DNA from: Deroplatys truncata
Taxonomy: Eukaryota > Arthropoda > Insecta > Mantodea > Mantidae
NCBI GenBank assembly: GCA_030765065.1
Contig: CM060975.1
Coordinates: 261,773,816 to 261,837,815 of the forward strand
DNA length: 64,000 nucleotides
Direction of reading: 5' to 3'
The notes under the pieces were generated by a model. The model ran no database searches. It was given only the letters and a program-made list of their open reading frames with translations, and was not told the DNA's origin. This document shows positions 44,326 through 54,484 of the stretch, piece by piece. The position numbers and the translations under genes were made by a program. Each line of letters begins with the position of its first letter. Position 1 is the stretch's first letter.

Positions 44326-45211
44326 TGAAGTAGTTGCAACCGCACGTATAGTACCCGCTTTCCGGTAGCCTTCGCCCCAAATGTACTTTCCGGTGGCCTT
44401 TGCCCCCCCCAAAAAGGTTTAAAACTATTAACTTTGTAATTTGGCTGTTTCTTTAAATATTATATATTTATATTTGCCTCGGCTGCGTCAGTATTTATAT
44501 ATTTTTTAGAGACATGAATATCTTAGCAGGGAGCGCTACAACTGAAGAATATAGGCTTACACAGATTTCTTCACTCCATTTATTAATGCTTGACACGACT
44601 TAAATAACACTTCACTGATATAGAGAGCTGTGAGATTCTTTTGTTAATTACTTGCACTTTTTAACACGTAAACCGTTTTCTCACACAAAATGCGTATTAA
44701 ATTTCTCGAGGACACATCTCGCGTCCAGTTATGAGCGCTGTCTACAACCAACTGACTTGATTTCAACCACCTAAATTTGAAACATTTCTGTATTTCAAGT
44801 ATCTGATTGGCTATTCCTAATCCAATAGAATATTTTTATTTAACTTAAGCTTTTTCTGGTTTTTGATTGGTTATTTTATAAACTGTCACAAAAATCGCAT
44901 TATTTTGTTACTCCAATAATGACTATTAGCATTATTAAACATTCTTACTCATTATTGCCTCAAGGTTACCTCATTGTTACTTCATTGTTAGCAACTTTTA
45001 ACCTATTATTCTCACAGCTCCTACATTATTAAATTACGTAATACATTCACATAATATTATTGCATGTATACAATAATATAAACGTATACAATGACTGTAA
45101 TATACACTTTTTATATATTGTTACATACACATATTGCTTTAAGGCGGGCTGTTATTATATTTCTTTAATATAATTGACTAAAATCATTTCAGTGTTAAAA
45201 ATACTGCCTCA
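44326..45211 (-). mobile_element. LTR of family L2, minus strand
   Basis: Read on the minus strand it starts TGAGGCAGTATTTTTAACAC and ends ..CTACTTCA. A primer-binding-like GCTCCCCAACAGTCG follows (44307-44321). It carries CCAATCA boxes, a TAATAAATGG-type region and paired GGGGCGAAGGCYACCGGAAAG repeats near its 3' end, as in the copies at 60892 and 63062. Solo or truncated, since no internal coding region follows. Confidence 0.65.
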
Positions 45212-45394
45212 AATAACACACTGGTAGGACATTAAATTCTCGACAGGTTCGAGTTGTTTTCCCAGGTAGACACCAAGCGTCTCACTTCAGAGATGATAAT
45301 CTATGTGGCGACTTAAAATCATTTTCCCGGGCACACAAATAGTTCAAACCAACTATAAGGTAATCGTTTTATTGTATGTAAATTGTTTTTAAAG

Positions 45395-45490
45395 GCTTAA
45401 CCCGGTCGAATGATTGTTTTGAATGTAGAATCAGCTGAAAAATTCAATGTCATAGCCAAGATTTAGAAGCAGATCTCCCGCTTTCCGTGC
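45395..45490 (-). mobile_element. tRNA-derived SINE (family C), truncated, minus strand
   Basis: Minus strand GATCTGCTTCTAAATCTTGGC (decayed box B) followed by TATGACATTGAATTTTTCAGC and ATTCAAAACAATC. Box A is not present. Head-to-head with the next copy. Confidence 0.5.
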
Positions 45491-45491
45491 A

Positions 45492-45625
45492 TATTGTCAT
45501 AGTAGCTCAATGGCTAGAGTAAACTCTCAGGACCTGGGAGATATGTGTTCAAATTCCGGTTATGACATTGGATTTTTCGGCAGATTTTGCATTCAAAATA
45601 ATCTTTTGTGGCATTATTGTATGCC
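45492..45625 (+). mobile_element. tRNA-derived SINE (family C), plus strand
   Basis: Head TAGTAGCTCAATGGCTAGAGT (box A-like) and TGTGTTCAAATTCCGG (box B-like), then TATGACATTGGATTTTTCGGC and ATTCAAAATAATC. Closest in sequence to 44155-44295. Confidence 0.65.
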
Positions 45626-45914
45626 ACGGTTGTGAGAGCATAGCAGCCGGCAGAGGTACTAAGTTTCGTGGTTGGTTTACTAGTAGAGTGGAGTGGTGTA
45701 TTTATTCGTCTTAAGCATTTTACATCTTCAAACACATACATTGCAGGGTCATATACACCTTACGTGCTTATATAAAACACTATAGTTCGTATTTTTAAAC
45801 TACATCAATCACGTTGAGCTTTATAGTTCATTTACAAGAAATGAAAAGAAAAAAAACAGATAAACTAACAACAAAAATCATGCACACAAACAGAAGATGC
45901 AGAAAAAAATTTGT

Positions 45915-46290
45915 TCACAAGCACACGCTACTGTTTACAAAACAAATAACCGCACCTAAGTCACTAACCCTCTCCCTCCCGCCTTTCACACTCTTCCTTA
46001 CAATCCCATCTGACCTGCACAACCTTTTATAAAAATGTACCAATTGCTTCTCCTTCCCTCTCCCAACCAGCAAGGTCCAACAAGCTTGTAAGCCTCTCTT
46101 TGAGTTAACAAAGGAACCTGGCAGATACTTTCTCTCCAACTGTTCCGTCTTAGTACAATGCGCCAGAATATTAATCCAAGTTTCTTCCTCTCTACACCAG
46201 GGACAGCTGCTTATGCCTTCTTCGTTAATGATCCCAGTCTGAGCCAAGCAAGGCCTAGCTTGCTGTTGCTGTTTCTGACAAAACATACTG
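45915..46290 (-). pseudogene. C-terminal Cys/His region of copy B
   Basis: A 123-codon open segment. It contains CLAQTGIINEEGISSCPWCREEETWINILAHCTKTEQL, a CxxC..HxxxC arrangement as found after RT in many insect LINEs and thought to bind nucleic acid. A stretch without similarity I can name follows to the stop. Confidence 0.7.
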
Positions 46291-46559
46291 CTCTATACCC
46301 CATTATGTTTTTAGTTTCGACTGTAAGCTTAATGATGCCTTCTCATTATACGACGATAGCGTCTGCTGTCGATCTATGTCTTTCAGTCGCTTCTGAACTT
46401 TCTCCACACATTCTCTATTTCCAGGTCCTTCAACCAAACATTACCCACCCCTATCCTCTCTAGCCCTCTTGATTTTCGCTGCCCATGTCTTGTTCCCTTT
46501 CATTCTAAGCTGTTCTTATAGCATATTATTCTAATAAACAATTGGTCCTTTCTCATAAT

Positions 46560-48400
46560 TCTAATACAATATTTGATAGCCCGTACCGTACTTTCAATTG
46601 TTCGCTGTATGCACCATCTTCTCTAAAAAAAAGTTTGCGTAACTCTTCCAACACACAGAATACCTTTTAGAAAACCTCATCTTACTTGGTCTTGGTCACC
46701 CCCAGATCTCTGTCTCATTCGTCATTTTCGATCTAACAATTGCTCCATATATTGTCTCTAGCAATTTTACCAGTATATCTGGGATTCAGCTCCGAGTGCG
46801 CAGTTTCCGCAGCTCTCATTCCAGGCTTGAGCTTGGTAACCTCGGTGTGTTTAGTCCGTCTTCCGTTCATTGTAGCAGTCAAGCCTAAGTATACCAAAAT
46901 CTTTACATTGTCCAATTTCTCCCCTGCGTAAGTTCAGGTCTGTTTGGCTGTATACTGAGCTGTATTTAAACGTAATTGTTTTCGTTTTATTAGTTCGTCA
47001 CAATCAGTCTGAAGTATGTCTAGTCCCTTTTGCAACCCTTCTTCAGTAGTAGAGAACAGTCGAGTCGAGTGCATCTGGTAGGTTCGTGGTTAACCTAAGT
47101 GAATCTTTCTATGTACCTACACTTGGAAGGGCTTTACCATAGGTAGGATGAATTGTTTAGGGTGTCGGTTTGGTTTTGAAGTAGGTGTGGTGGGAGGTAG
47201 CGCTATGTTTTTATTGGCTCCTCATTGGCTGGCTTTTCAGGAGCAGAGCCTGAAAATTTTGATTGGTAGAATTTTGTTGACCACTCCCATAGGAGGATGG
47301 GGGAGTACTTAGTGACAAGCATGTTTTTGCTGTTGGCAGGTTTAAAGCCTTCGTTACCGGGGATGCCCGCATGCCATGTGAGGAACCCGGTAGCGTCTGA
47401 ATTGACGTTCTTGAGGTAAGTAGACCCCCAGGGATCTGACATGGGCGTTCTCATGGTAAATCAATTTTCCATAGAATTTGGTTGCCCGGTGTCTAATCAA
47501 GAGAACAGTGCCATGTCATCTGCATACAAAAGTACTGGGATCCGAATGTCGCCAATCCCATCCGAATGTCACCAAAATACAGCCTAGCCTAGCGCCTTTA
47601 TGGCACTCGTCGCCCTTTCAAACGCTGTTCATATTGTATTTTGTACGCTGAATTACTCTATGAAACATAGCCTGCAATGCTCTAATTATCTTCTTCGATA
47701 ATCCCTTATCTTCTAATTTATATCATAATGCGTGGCAATTTACATAGTCAAATGATTTCTTAAAATCAACAAAGGCACCACCAATCTTCCGCGCTTTTTA
47801 GCCATTAGTTTTGCCCTTAGTGTATAAAAAATAAACACATTAACTACATTACAAGCCCCTCCCAAAATACCGACTGAAATGTTGAAATTAATTACGTCAC
47901 CCCACCGATGCCTTTATCCTTTCGTAAAGTATTCTAACATAGATTTTCCCCATAATAGGAAGTAAAGTTACTCCCCTGTAATTGTTGGTATCTCTCGCCC
48001 CCTTCTTTTATAAATCGGATGAATAATTGCATGCTGCTTTAAGCATTTCTGGCGCCAATGCATCATATCCCGGAGCCTTTCCACTTTTGAGACTGTTAAC
48101 TGCACGTAGGAATGTTGAAATATCCGCATCCAGTATTTTTGTCGTAGGTGTAAAAGATCCATATCGGTGCCTGGCTTCTCCCCAAATATCCCTTTGAAGT
48201 TATTCGTCCAGATTCCCAGTGAAATTTCACTCTGAGAAATTTTCATTGCCCTTAAATTTGTTACTGCTTTCCCTATTTCGGTAGCATTTCTTGTACTCGC
48301 AACATTCCAAATTACAGTTGTTCTTTCAGCTTGCCAATCCACCTTCTTTTGTTTAATTACCTGTTTGTATTTCTTGCGTTTTTCAATGAAGTCCATACGT
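46560..48400 (-). pseudogene. reverse transcriptase of copy B, split by an insert
   Basis: The linker and RT N-terminus are open at 48396-47968 (142 codons). They include LRAMKISQSEISLGIWTNNF, VSKVERLRDMMHWRQKCLKQ and IHPIYKRRGREIPTITGE; in relatives the last reads L.PIFKKGDR..P.NYRGI. Palm motif A is kept: GAFVDFKKSFDYVNCHALWY (47795-47735). Motif C, PVLLYADDMALF, is kept at 47546-47508. After the insert the frame resumes at once as STTEEGLQKGLDILQTDC (47055 leftward), then VYLGLTATMNGR. The catalytic Asp residues of motifs A and C are all present, but frameshifts make it non-functional. Confidence 0.85.
47051..47509. mobile_element. 439-bp unidentified insert with 10-bp target duplication
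   Basis: AGAGAACAGT occurs at 47051-47060 and again at 47500-47509, and removing 47061-47499 plus one copy restores an uninterrupted RT frame through F-S-T-T-E. The insert is GC-richer than its surroundings and has three ATTGG (inverse CCAAT) boxes at 47213, 47225 and 47260. It has no TIRs, no TG..CA ends, no tRNA-like head and no poly-A, so it fits none of the usual classes cleanly. A 10-bp duplication points to a retroposed or Mutator-like origin. Confidence 0.75.
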
Positions 48401-48499
48401 TCTCCCTCCCTTCCTTCATTTCTAAATACTTAACGTGCATTTTATACTTTCTTTTTTGCCCTACTTACATCAGTGGCTATACCAGTTATGTGATTTTCC

Positions 48500-49425
48500 T
48501 CCGGGTTTGCTATTAGTAACCTTCATCCGGGATGCGCATTACTAAAGCACATGTCAAATTATTTACTGTTTGCACACTAGTTCCTTTTAAGCGCTGTTGG
48601 ATATTTGTTTGAAACGTTTCTGTATGCTCCGGTTTCCACCTGTATCGGCTTAACAGTCTGCTCCCTTCTTTAATACTTCGCCGTTCCCCATCATTCCTCT
48701 TGTCTATTTTCTCAAGCTTTAATTCCAGCATAATTGGGCAGTGATGTGATATAATCCTATTCTCCACCTGAATACGTTTAGTGCTTCAAATTCGTTACTG
48801 ACTAGCTAACCTATACCATTGACACTGCCTCCATTCGCCTGTATAAATGTTAACTCCCGCTCTATACCCTGATCGTACTTTCCATTTAATATTTCTAGGC
48901 CAAAAGCATTGCAGAAGTTCTCTTCTGCTAGCATTACCACACGATGTTTACTACTTCTACTCGAATATCTTCTAACCCCCTCACTTTCCCCTTCCAATGA
49001 AAGGAAGGCTGTATCTTCGCGTTAAAGTCCCCCATGATTAGCATATAAATTCTGAAAATCTTTCTTGTAAATCTTAAATTGCCTCCGTCAAATCGCCAAA
49101 GAAATAATATATTTGGAAGTTTCTGGCTGATTATAAACCTCTACAATAATTATATTCCTTTCCCTGAATCCAATTTTATGCAAATGGCCCCCTGTATATC
49201 ACATTTTAATTTCGACACACAAGAGAAGCAACTCAGATCTGAATAAAATAGAAAATCCGTTTGAACATCACTTCCTTTTGCCCCTTGGCTGGCTACCCCT
49301 CATGAAGGCGACAAGCGTTGTAATTTCACATTGTCCCCAATTTTCAGCCACATTTCTCTTAAGCATTAAATATCTAAGTCATGCACAAACTCCATAAAAC
49401 GAGCACATTGCATTCTTTTGGACTA
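48500..49425 (-). pseudogene. apurinic-type endonuclease of copy B
   Basis: Recognisable on the minus strand: sequence equivalent to the LTETWL region near 49350, then MGDFNAKIQP (49045-49015), which keeps the Asn lost in copy A. Next are NAFGLEILNGKYDQGIEREL-TFIQANGGSVNGIG (48927-48806) and VENRIISHHCPIMLELKLEK (48767-48708). The last motif has SHH rather than SDH, as in copy A. Stops and shifts separate these pieces. Confidence 0.75.
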
Positions 49426-50640
49426 AACCTCAATATTCCACATAATGCACTTACGTCTACTAATAGTTGACCGTAGCTCTCTAGTCTTCGTTGACTCTCC
49501 TAAAGTCCGAGGGGTGTGCTTCCTCCCTGGATTCTTTCTGGCTGCTTTCTTTTGTGTAGAGGATGCTACTTGCTGCTTTCTTTCTTCTCTCCTGGGTACG
49601 GTTCTGGCTGGAACGCCCTGGCTCAACACCAAACCTCTTGCTTCATATTTAGGTTCCTGTTGCCTTGGAGGTTTTTGCTACCGATGCTGCGGGGTTTCGG
49701 GTTCAGTCCCAGTGACACACGCAGGCTCCTGCATGTCCATTTGTTTCAACTCCATTCGGCTCCATACACGATTATTAATAATGAGCTTGTCGAGTCACAG
49801 ATCCGCATGACAACCCTGTCTTCTGGCCTCAAGCATATACTTTTTGAGGAACTTCCATTCCTCGGGTACACGTCGGCTATAGTTCTCTACAAAACTCAAT
49901 CCTGTACCCCTTAGATGCCTGCGTTCGTGGAGGATTTCAGTCTTAAGCTTATAATGTACCAAACCACACACTATGGGTCTCTTTCCATTGCCCCATCGTC
50001 CTATCCGATAGGAAATTGAAATTGAGCTTTTATTTATGGACATGGGCCCTCACTATGTCGTGAACTCGCAGTTCCACACCAATTTGAGTCACAATGTACC
50101 TGAATGCATTCTCAGTCACCTCCCAGTTCTCTCCCTCCTCTTCTCCTACACTATATACCACTATATTGTCCCTCCTAGTTTGATTCTCAAGATAATCCAG
50201 TTTGTTCTCCTCGAGATCAATCCTTTCATCATTAGCCCCACACTGTCCTCTAGAGGGTTTAAGCGCTCACTGACGTTGCACTTAGGAAGTCTTCGTACAT
50301 TTCCTCCCGAAGATGCTCGAGCAGATCCCGCACTCTCTCCATTGTATTGCCTGGCACAAAGTAACTCACAAATACGCGTCTGTACTCCTCCTTGGTCAAG
50401 CAGGGACTCCCTGGTTCACTAGTAAGCAGTCTGCTATGCTCTCTGGTCGCCTCAGAGTGTGTCAGTGAGGAAGACTGGCCAACTAGAGAGGGAGTGAGCA
50501 ACTCCACTACCTCCACTCCTTTGCTTGGGGCCTGGCAGAATATAAACGCCGGTCCAATGTATGTAACATTTGTCAGTTGGAATAATGTATTCGCATATGA
50601 ATATCTACAGTGTGGAATGGGACTGATATCACTCGCCATG
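49423..50640 (-). pseudogene. ORF1 of copy B
   Basis: Starts at a Met at 50639 (MASDISPIPHCRYSYANTLF) and stays open for 126 codons to 50259. It includes EEYRRVFVSYFVPGNTMERV and LLEHLREEMYE. After a frameshift comes NKLDYLENQ-like sequence. Then at 50043-49795 the RNA-binding region reads SYRIGRWGNGKRPIVCGL, HYKLKTEILHERRHLRGTG and VPEEWKFLKKYMLEARRQG, resembling L1-type ORF1 proteins. The end (49632-49423) is basic: VPRREERKQQVASS. The upstream part is absent in copy A, so this copy defines the likely start. Confidence 0.7.
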
Positions 50641-50650
50641 TTCGCTAACT

Positions 50651-51420
50651 AGGCTAGCCCTAGGAAATGCATCCTCTACTGTGTTTACAGTACTAGGCCA
50701 GTATTATGAGCACAGTAGGGAATCTTCACAAAGAGAATGCAATGTCCAGAATCAACTTATGAAGGAAAGAGAAGAGGACCTTTATACAAGCGGTAATATC
50801 CATTTCATTTACAAGCCACTCGGTTACTTTGTGAGATCTTAGTAATAACATGTTAAGGTCGGAAAGTATAACGAAAGCCATCCCCCTGTTTTAAAGGTTG
50901 ATTAGACAACGGACTGGTGGCGTGATTACAAGTGTACGAGATTACAAGCCAAAAGGAACCTTAAAGACATTTTAAAGTTCAGTGACTGACAAGTAAAACT
51001 TTTAAAGAGTTTTGCTATTATTCAGAAAGTGCTTAAAGCACGAATAAATTACAAAGCTCTATTTGCTTCTGAAATTCTATCGCAATTATAAAATATTCGT
51101 TTTTGAATTTAAAACTTAATATTTTCTATTTTCAAAAGCTATATTATTCCATAAATTCAGTATTGTACAATACTTTCTCTTGTACTGGACAATATACCTT
51201 AGTAATTACAAAGTAGGGTCCATTTCCCTTCCAAGGTATATCTGACGCTAGCGTCGTGGGTTGAGTAAAATGTGGCTAGCACTAAGCAAAGTAGCAAAGG
51301 TAAAATATAACGTTTAAAAAGCGCGCAGAGTGCCTTAGGCAGGATTAGTTGTTTAAAAATTATAATTAACATATACATTAGAAAAGATACTGTTTGCTTT
51401 CTCTGCAGCTTAATTACATG
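50651..51420. other. unannotated stretch
   Basis: No supported gene or repeat boundary. Confidence 0.45.
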
Positions 51421-51423
51421 ATC

Positions 51424-51520
51424 ACAAAGTAAAGCATTCCATACAAAATTCGATACGGAGGTTTCTTTGGAAATACAATGTTGATGTCTCCTGAAGTAAA
51501 CGCCTATCACATATGATACA
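51424..51520 (+). mobile_element. family M scrap, old
   Basis: AAAGCATTCCATACAAAATTCGATACGGAGGTTTCTTTGGAAATACAATG then CTCCTGAA matches the family M head block only. Confidence 0.5.
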
Positions 51521-51964
51521 TTTTACGCCGTTTTTTCTACCCATGAGAAATACACATACACCCATTATACAGTGTGTAGAAAAATATGTGAAGAAAATTG
51601 TAATAGTAGAAAGACAGTACAAGAATTAGCATCTTGAGGTTAGAAGAATTGGAACACAGATTTTGAGTAGCAACAGGAGTGATGCGTATACAGAATTGAA
51701 ATTTGACATTATGAAATATCTTAATTTGCCAAAGTAAAATGTGTCACAGTCGAGTGCACGAAACGTGCCAATACTTCTGGTTACCTATAGTTTCTTTTCT
51801 TTATTTAATGTTGGCAGAACATCCATATCATAGGTGTTCCACACCAGCCCTGGGTAAGCCAATGTCTTATTGGTTTGAATTCAAGTCCAAGTTACACGCT
51901 TTCGCCTATCAACAAAGGTCAGAAGATAAAAGGGGAAGCGTACGGAAACATTTCACCTGAGTGG

Positions 51965-52205
51965 TTGGAAGGCATGTTTCCTCACGTCAGTCCAACCAGC
52001 CCCTGGAGAGGGCGTCTCGTATTGCCTTGATGTCAAAAGTCTGGGACTCAAACATTAACCTAGGAACATAAGTCAGTTTCCAGCTCCGGAGTGAAGGAAA
52101 AGGGGGCGGTGAGACAAACAATGAAGTATTAGAAACAGTTAAGGGGCATGGCAGAGGCGGTTTAGTATTCTGTTGACCAACATTAACCACTGCGCCTTAG
52201 CACTC
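51965..52205 (-). mobile_element. possible tRNA-derived SINE, minus strand
   Basis: The minus strand starts TGCTAAGGCGCAGTGGTTAATG (box A-like, as in many insect SINEs). Further on, TTTGAGTCCCAGAC is only a weak box B. It ends beside the mariner TIR at 52208. Boundaries are uncertain. Confidence 0.4.
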
Positions 52206-52367
52206 TGTTACTCTGAAGGTTTTGAGAATGGGCAATAATGAATATGCCAAAGCAGCTCTTCCTGCTTAAGATTGAAGTTCAGATAGCAACATAGGCAAGT
52301 AAGGGCGCGCTCCAACAATGTGCATCGTCAGCACCGCGTGTCAGCAGGTGTTGCTACGCGATACGCC

Positions 52368-53638
52368 AGGATGGATCTCAAGCGAGAGCATTTCCATCCT
52401 ATGATTTTCTATGACTTTAAAGTCGGTTTAGGGGAGAGAGAATGCCTTGAAAGACTGCATCGTGCATTTGGAAATCTTTGCCTTCGCAATCCACCATTTA
52501 TCGATGGTATACATTGCTTAGAAGAGGAAGGAATTCCCTCGAAGATGACAACTGAGCAGGACGCCCGGCTACAGCAACAATGGATGAAAATGTTTTAAAA
52601 GCAGAGCACATGTTGTGGGAATATCATTTTTGCGATTCAAGAAGCATTGAATATTGGATCAGCAGAAATGAAAACAATACTGAAAGAGAAACTTGCCGTC
52701 TGGAAGCACTGCAGTCGCTGGATCCCCCAAGTCACATATGAACAGAAATAATCACGTGTGAAATGGTGTCAAGAAATGATTGAAAACTTCAACAGAGGAA
52801 CATCCAAAAACTAACATTGTAACAAATGACGAAATCTGTATTTACCAGTAGTATCCAGAAACTAAACGACAGTCATCAGTTTGGGTCTTCCCAGGAGAAG
52901 ATCCGCCAAAAAAACTCCAAGATCGCGGGTTCAAACTCGGTGGAGGGCGATTGATTTTTTCGGACGTAAAAATCCTTAGCATGGCTTCCTTTGGAAGGAA
53001 AATAAAGCCGGTGGTCACGTGTCGTAGATTTGCGGCACGTAAAAGAAACTCAAACCCGATAAAGAAGTCTCTGAACAAAATTACAGGTTTTCACGCCCAA
53101 TATAGAATGGGACACTAAGAACCATAGTAGTTAAAGAGCGTCCATATATAAAACCCAGTTTAAATTTACCCTCCAACAAAGGTAAAGCGAACGAGAAGTG
53201 TTGACAAGATGACGATCGGTTCCTTCTTTCAGCAAGTAGCCGTATTGTGACTATTCCGCTCGAGGGACAAAAGACTGCTTTTGCTAGATGGTACACCACA
53301 AATTGTGTGCCAGAAGTGTTCAATGAACTGAGAAAACAAGTCCTAAGACTGGAACTTCGTTGCGCCATGACAATGCCTCTGTCCACACTACACAAAAACA
53401 GCCCAATTTTTGCAGGAGTCAGATATGTTTACCATCCTCCCTATAGTCCAGATCTGGACCCATACGACTCTTTTCTTTTCCCCAAAGCGGAAGAAAAAAA
53501 TCCAGGTCAGTGATTTGAGTCACCTGAAGCCGCAGTAGCTGCTTACAAGGAATGTATTTGTACTCTTTCCAAAGAAGAATGGCGTTCAGCATTTGAAAAA
53601 TGGTTTGAAATGATGAGACGGTGTGTAGCATTCAATTA
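52368..53638 (+). pseudogene. mariner transposase, frameshifted and split by a SINE
   Basis: Starts MDLKREHFHPMIFYDFKVGL at 52371, a canonical mariner start, and stays open to 52598 with frameshifts after FGN. Around 52850 it reads YPETKRQSSVWVFPGEDPPK, matching the stretch just after the first catalytic Asp. Past the SINE it resumes with KMTIGSFF- and TTNCVPEVFNELRKQ. The second motif is scrambled (RHDNASVHTT-like in shifted frames). The third is intact: HPPYSPDLDPYDSFLF near 53440. It ends with EEWRSAFEKWFEMMRRCV and a stop near 53638. Confidence 0.85.
52920..53168 (+). mobile_element. tRNA-derived SINE (family A), 5'-truncated
   Basis: Begins GATCGCGGGTTCAAACTC, which is box B without the box A half. 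It then follows the family A body seen at 21296-21525: GGCTTCCTTTGGAAGG, GTAGATTTGCGGCACGTAAA, AGAATGGGACACTAAGAACC. It sits inside the mariner transposase. CTCCAA borders both sides, possibly a short target duplication. Confidence 0.85.
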
Positions 53639-53759
53639 AGAATATTCTGGAAATATGTAATGATCAGATCTAAATGTTTAATATTTTATTGCGTCCATTC
53701 TCAAAACTTTTTGTGTGACTCTACATGTACCTACCGGTGATTTTAAAGACAGTTGCCCC

Positions 53760-53925
53760 AACCTGTAGCATCAGGAACTGAAGTGACGGGGTAGATCTGT
53801 TACCCATTTAGAAGAATCCAGAGAAATGAAAGCCGTGGTGGGGAGCGGCACCCGACCACAGCTACATCGGCACGATTCCATGCACTAGACTGTACATACC
53901 ACCTGAGCTAATGAGTAAATAGATG
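53760..53925 (-). mobile_element. possible tRNA-related SINE, minus strand
   Basis: The minus strand reads ATTAGCTCAGGTGGTATGTA (box A-like) but box B is weak (GGTCGGGTGCC). No target duplication was seen. Confidence 0.35.
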
Positions 53926-54389
53926 AATAATTTATATTTAATTTTTAAATAATGAGTACTGGTACACAGTGAGAAAGCATCCTTTATACGTGCGTACTGC
54001 ACTGTACTCTTTGTATGGTGTTATAATCCAGGAACCTCCACATCAGACACACCTAGTAAAGTGACTAGTAGTAAAAGAGCATTTTATTTTCATGACACGC
54101 CACAAACAGATTTCACAGTCGGAGATTTAATGACGCGACTCCTTGATCCCACCTTCAAAATACTTTGTTTTAATGCTATTTTTCTACTCTGCAACTTTCT
54201 GCACATTGCTTTCCCACACCCAGTGTATCACATACCAATATGCAAAAAAGGTAAGTCTTCTTCCATTTTATGATATTCTGTTTGCTCAGGAATAATCTAA
54301 AATTAGGTTTTAAATGTATGTATGTGTATATACATATCCGGTTTTACAATTTACAAACATTTTTCCGGCACTCAAGACTACAGTTTTTA

Positions 54390-54484
54390 ACATCATCTTA
54401 TCACTTTTCTCCATTCTTGCCTGTAGGATCATAAACGTTCCTGAATTTCCCAATCTATGATTGCACCTCTAACTCCGTGAATCC
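54390..54484 (-). pseudogene. LINE RT C-terminus, downstream part (interrupted by LTR element)
   Basis: The minus-strand frame continues from the other side of the LTR element as HGVRGAIIDWEIQERL with a stop at about 54436. A decayed tail (QARMEKSDKMM in another frame) follows. It is joined to 59579-59720 by removal of the LTR element and one ATCC. Confidence 0.75.
54481..54484. repeat. target-site duplication ATCC, left
   Basis: Matches 59579-59582. Four-base duplications are typical of many gypsy-group elements. Confidence 0.9.

Larger units (their letters stand above)
45850..50650 (-). mobile_element. non-LTR retrotransposon copy B, near full length, with inserted DNA in RT
   Basis: On the minus strand, in order: ORF1 (50640-49430), endonuclease (49430-48500), linker (48400-48000), RT (48000-46600) and a C-terminal Cys/His region (46290-45915). 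Length and order fit a two-ORF LINE with an L1-like ORF1. It is broken by many stops and frameshifts and by a 439-bp insert at 47061-47499. It is inverted relative to copy A, about 3 kb away. Confidence 0.85.
52208..53722 (+). mobile_element. mariner element with both TIRs, interrupted by a SINE
   Basis: The left end, AAGGTTTTGAGAATGGGCAATAA (52216-52238), mirrors the right end, TTATTGCGTCCATTCTCAAAACTTTTTG (53687-53714). A decayed transposase lies between them. A SINE occupies 52920-53168, and transposase coding resumes on its far side. Without the SINE the element would be about 1.27 kb, the usual mariner size. Confidence 0.85.
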
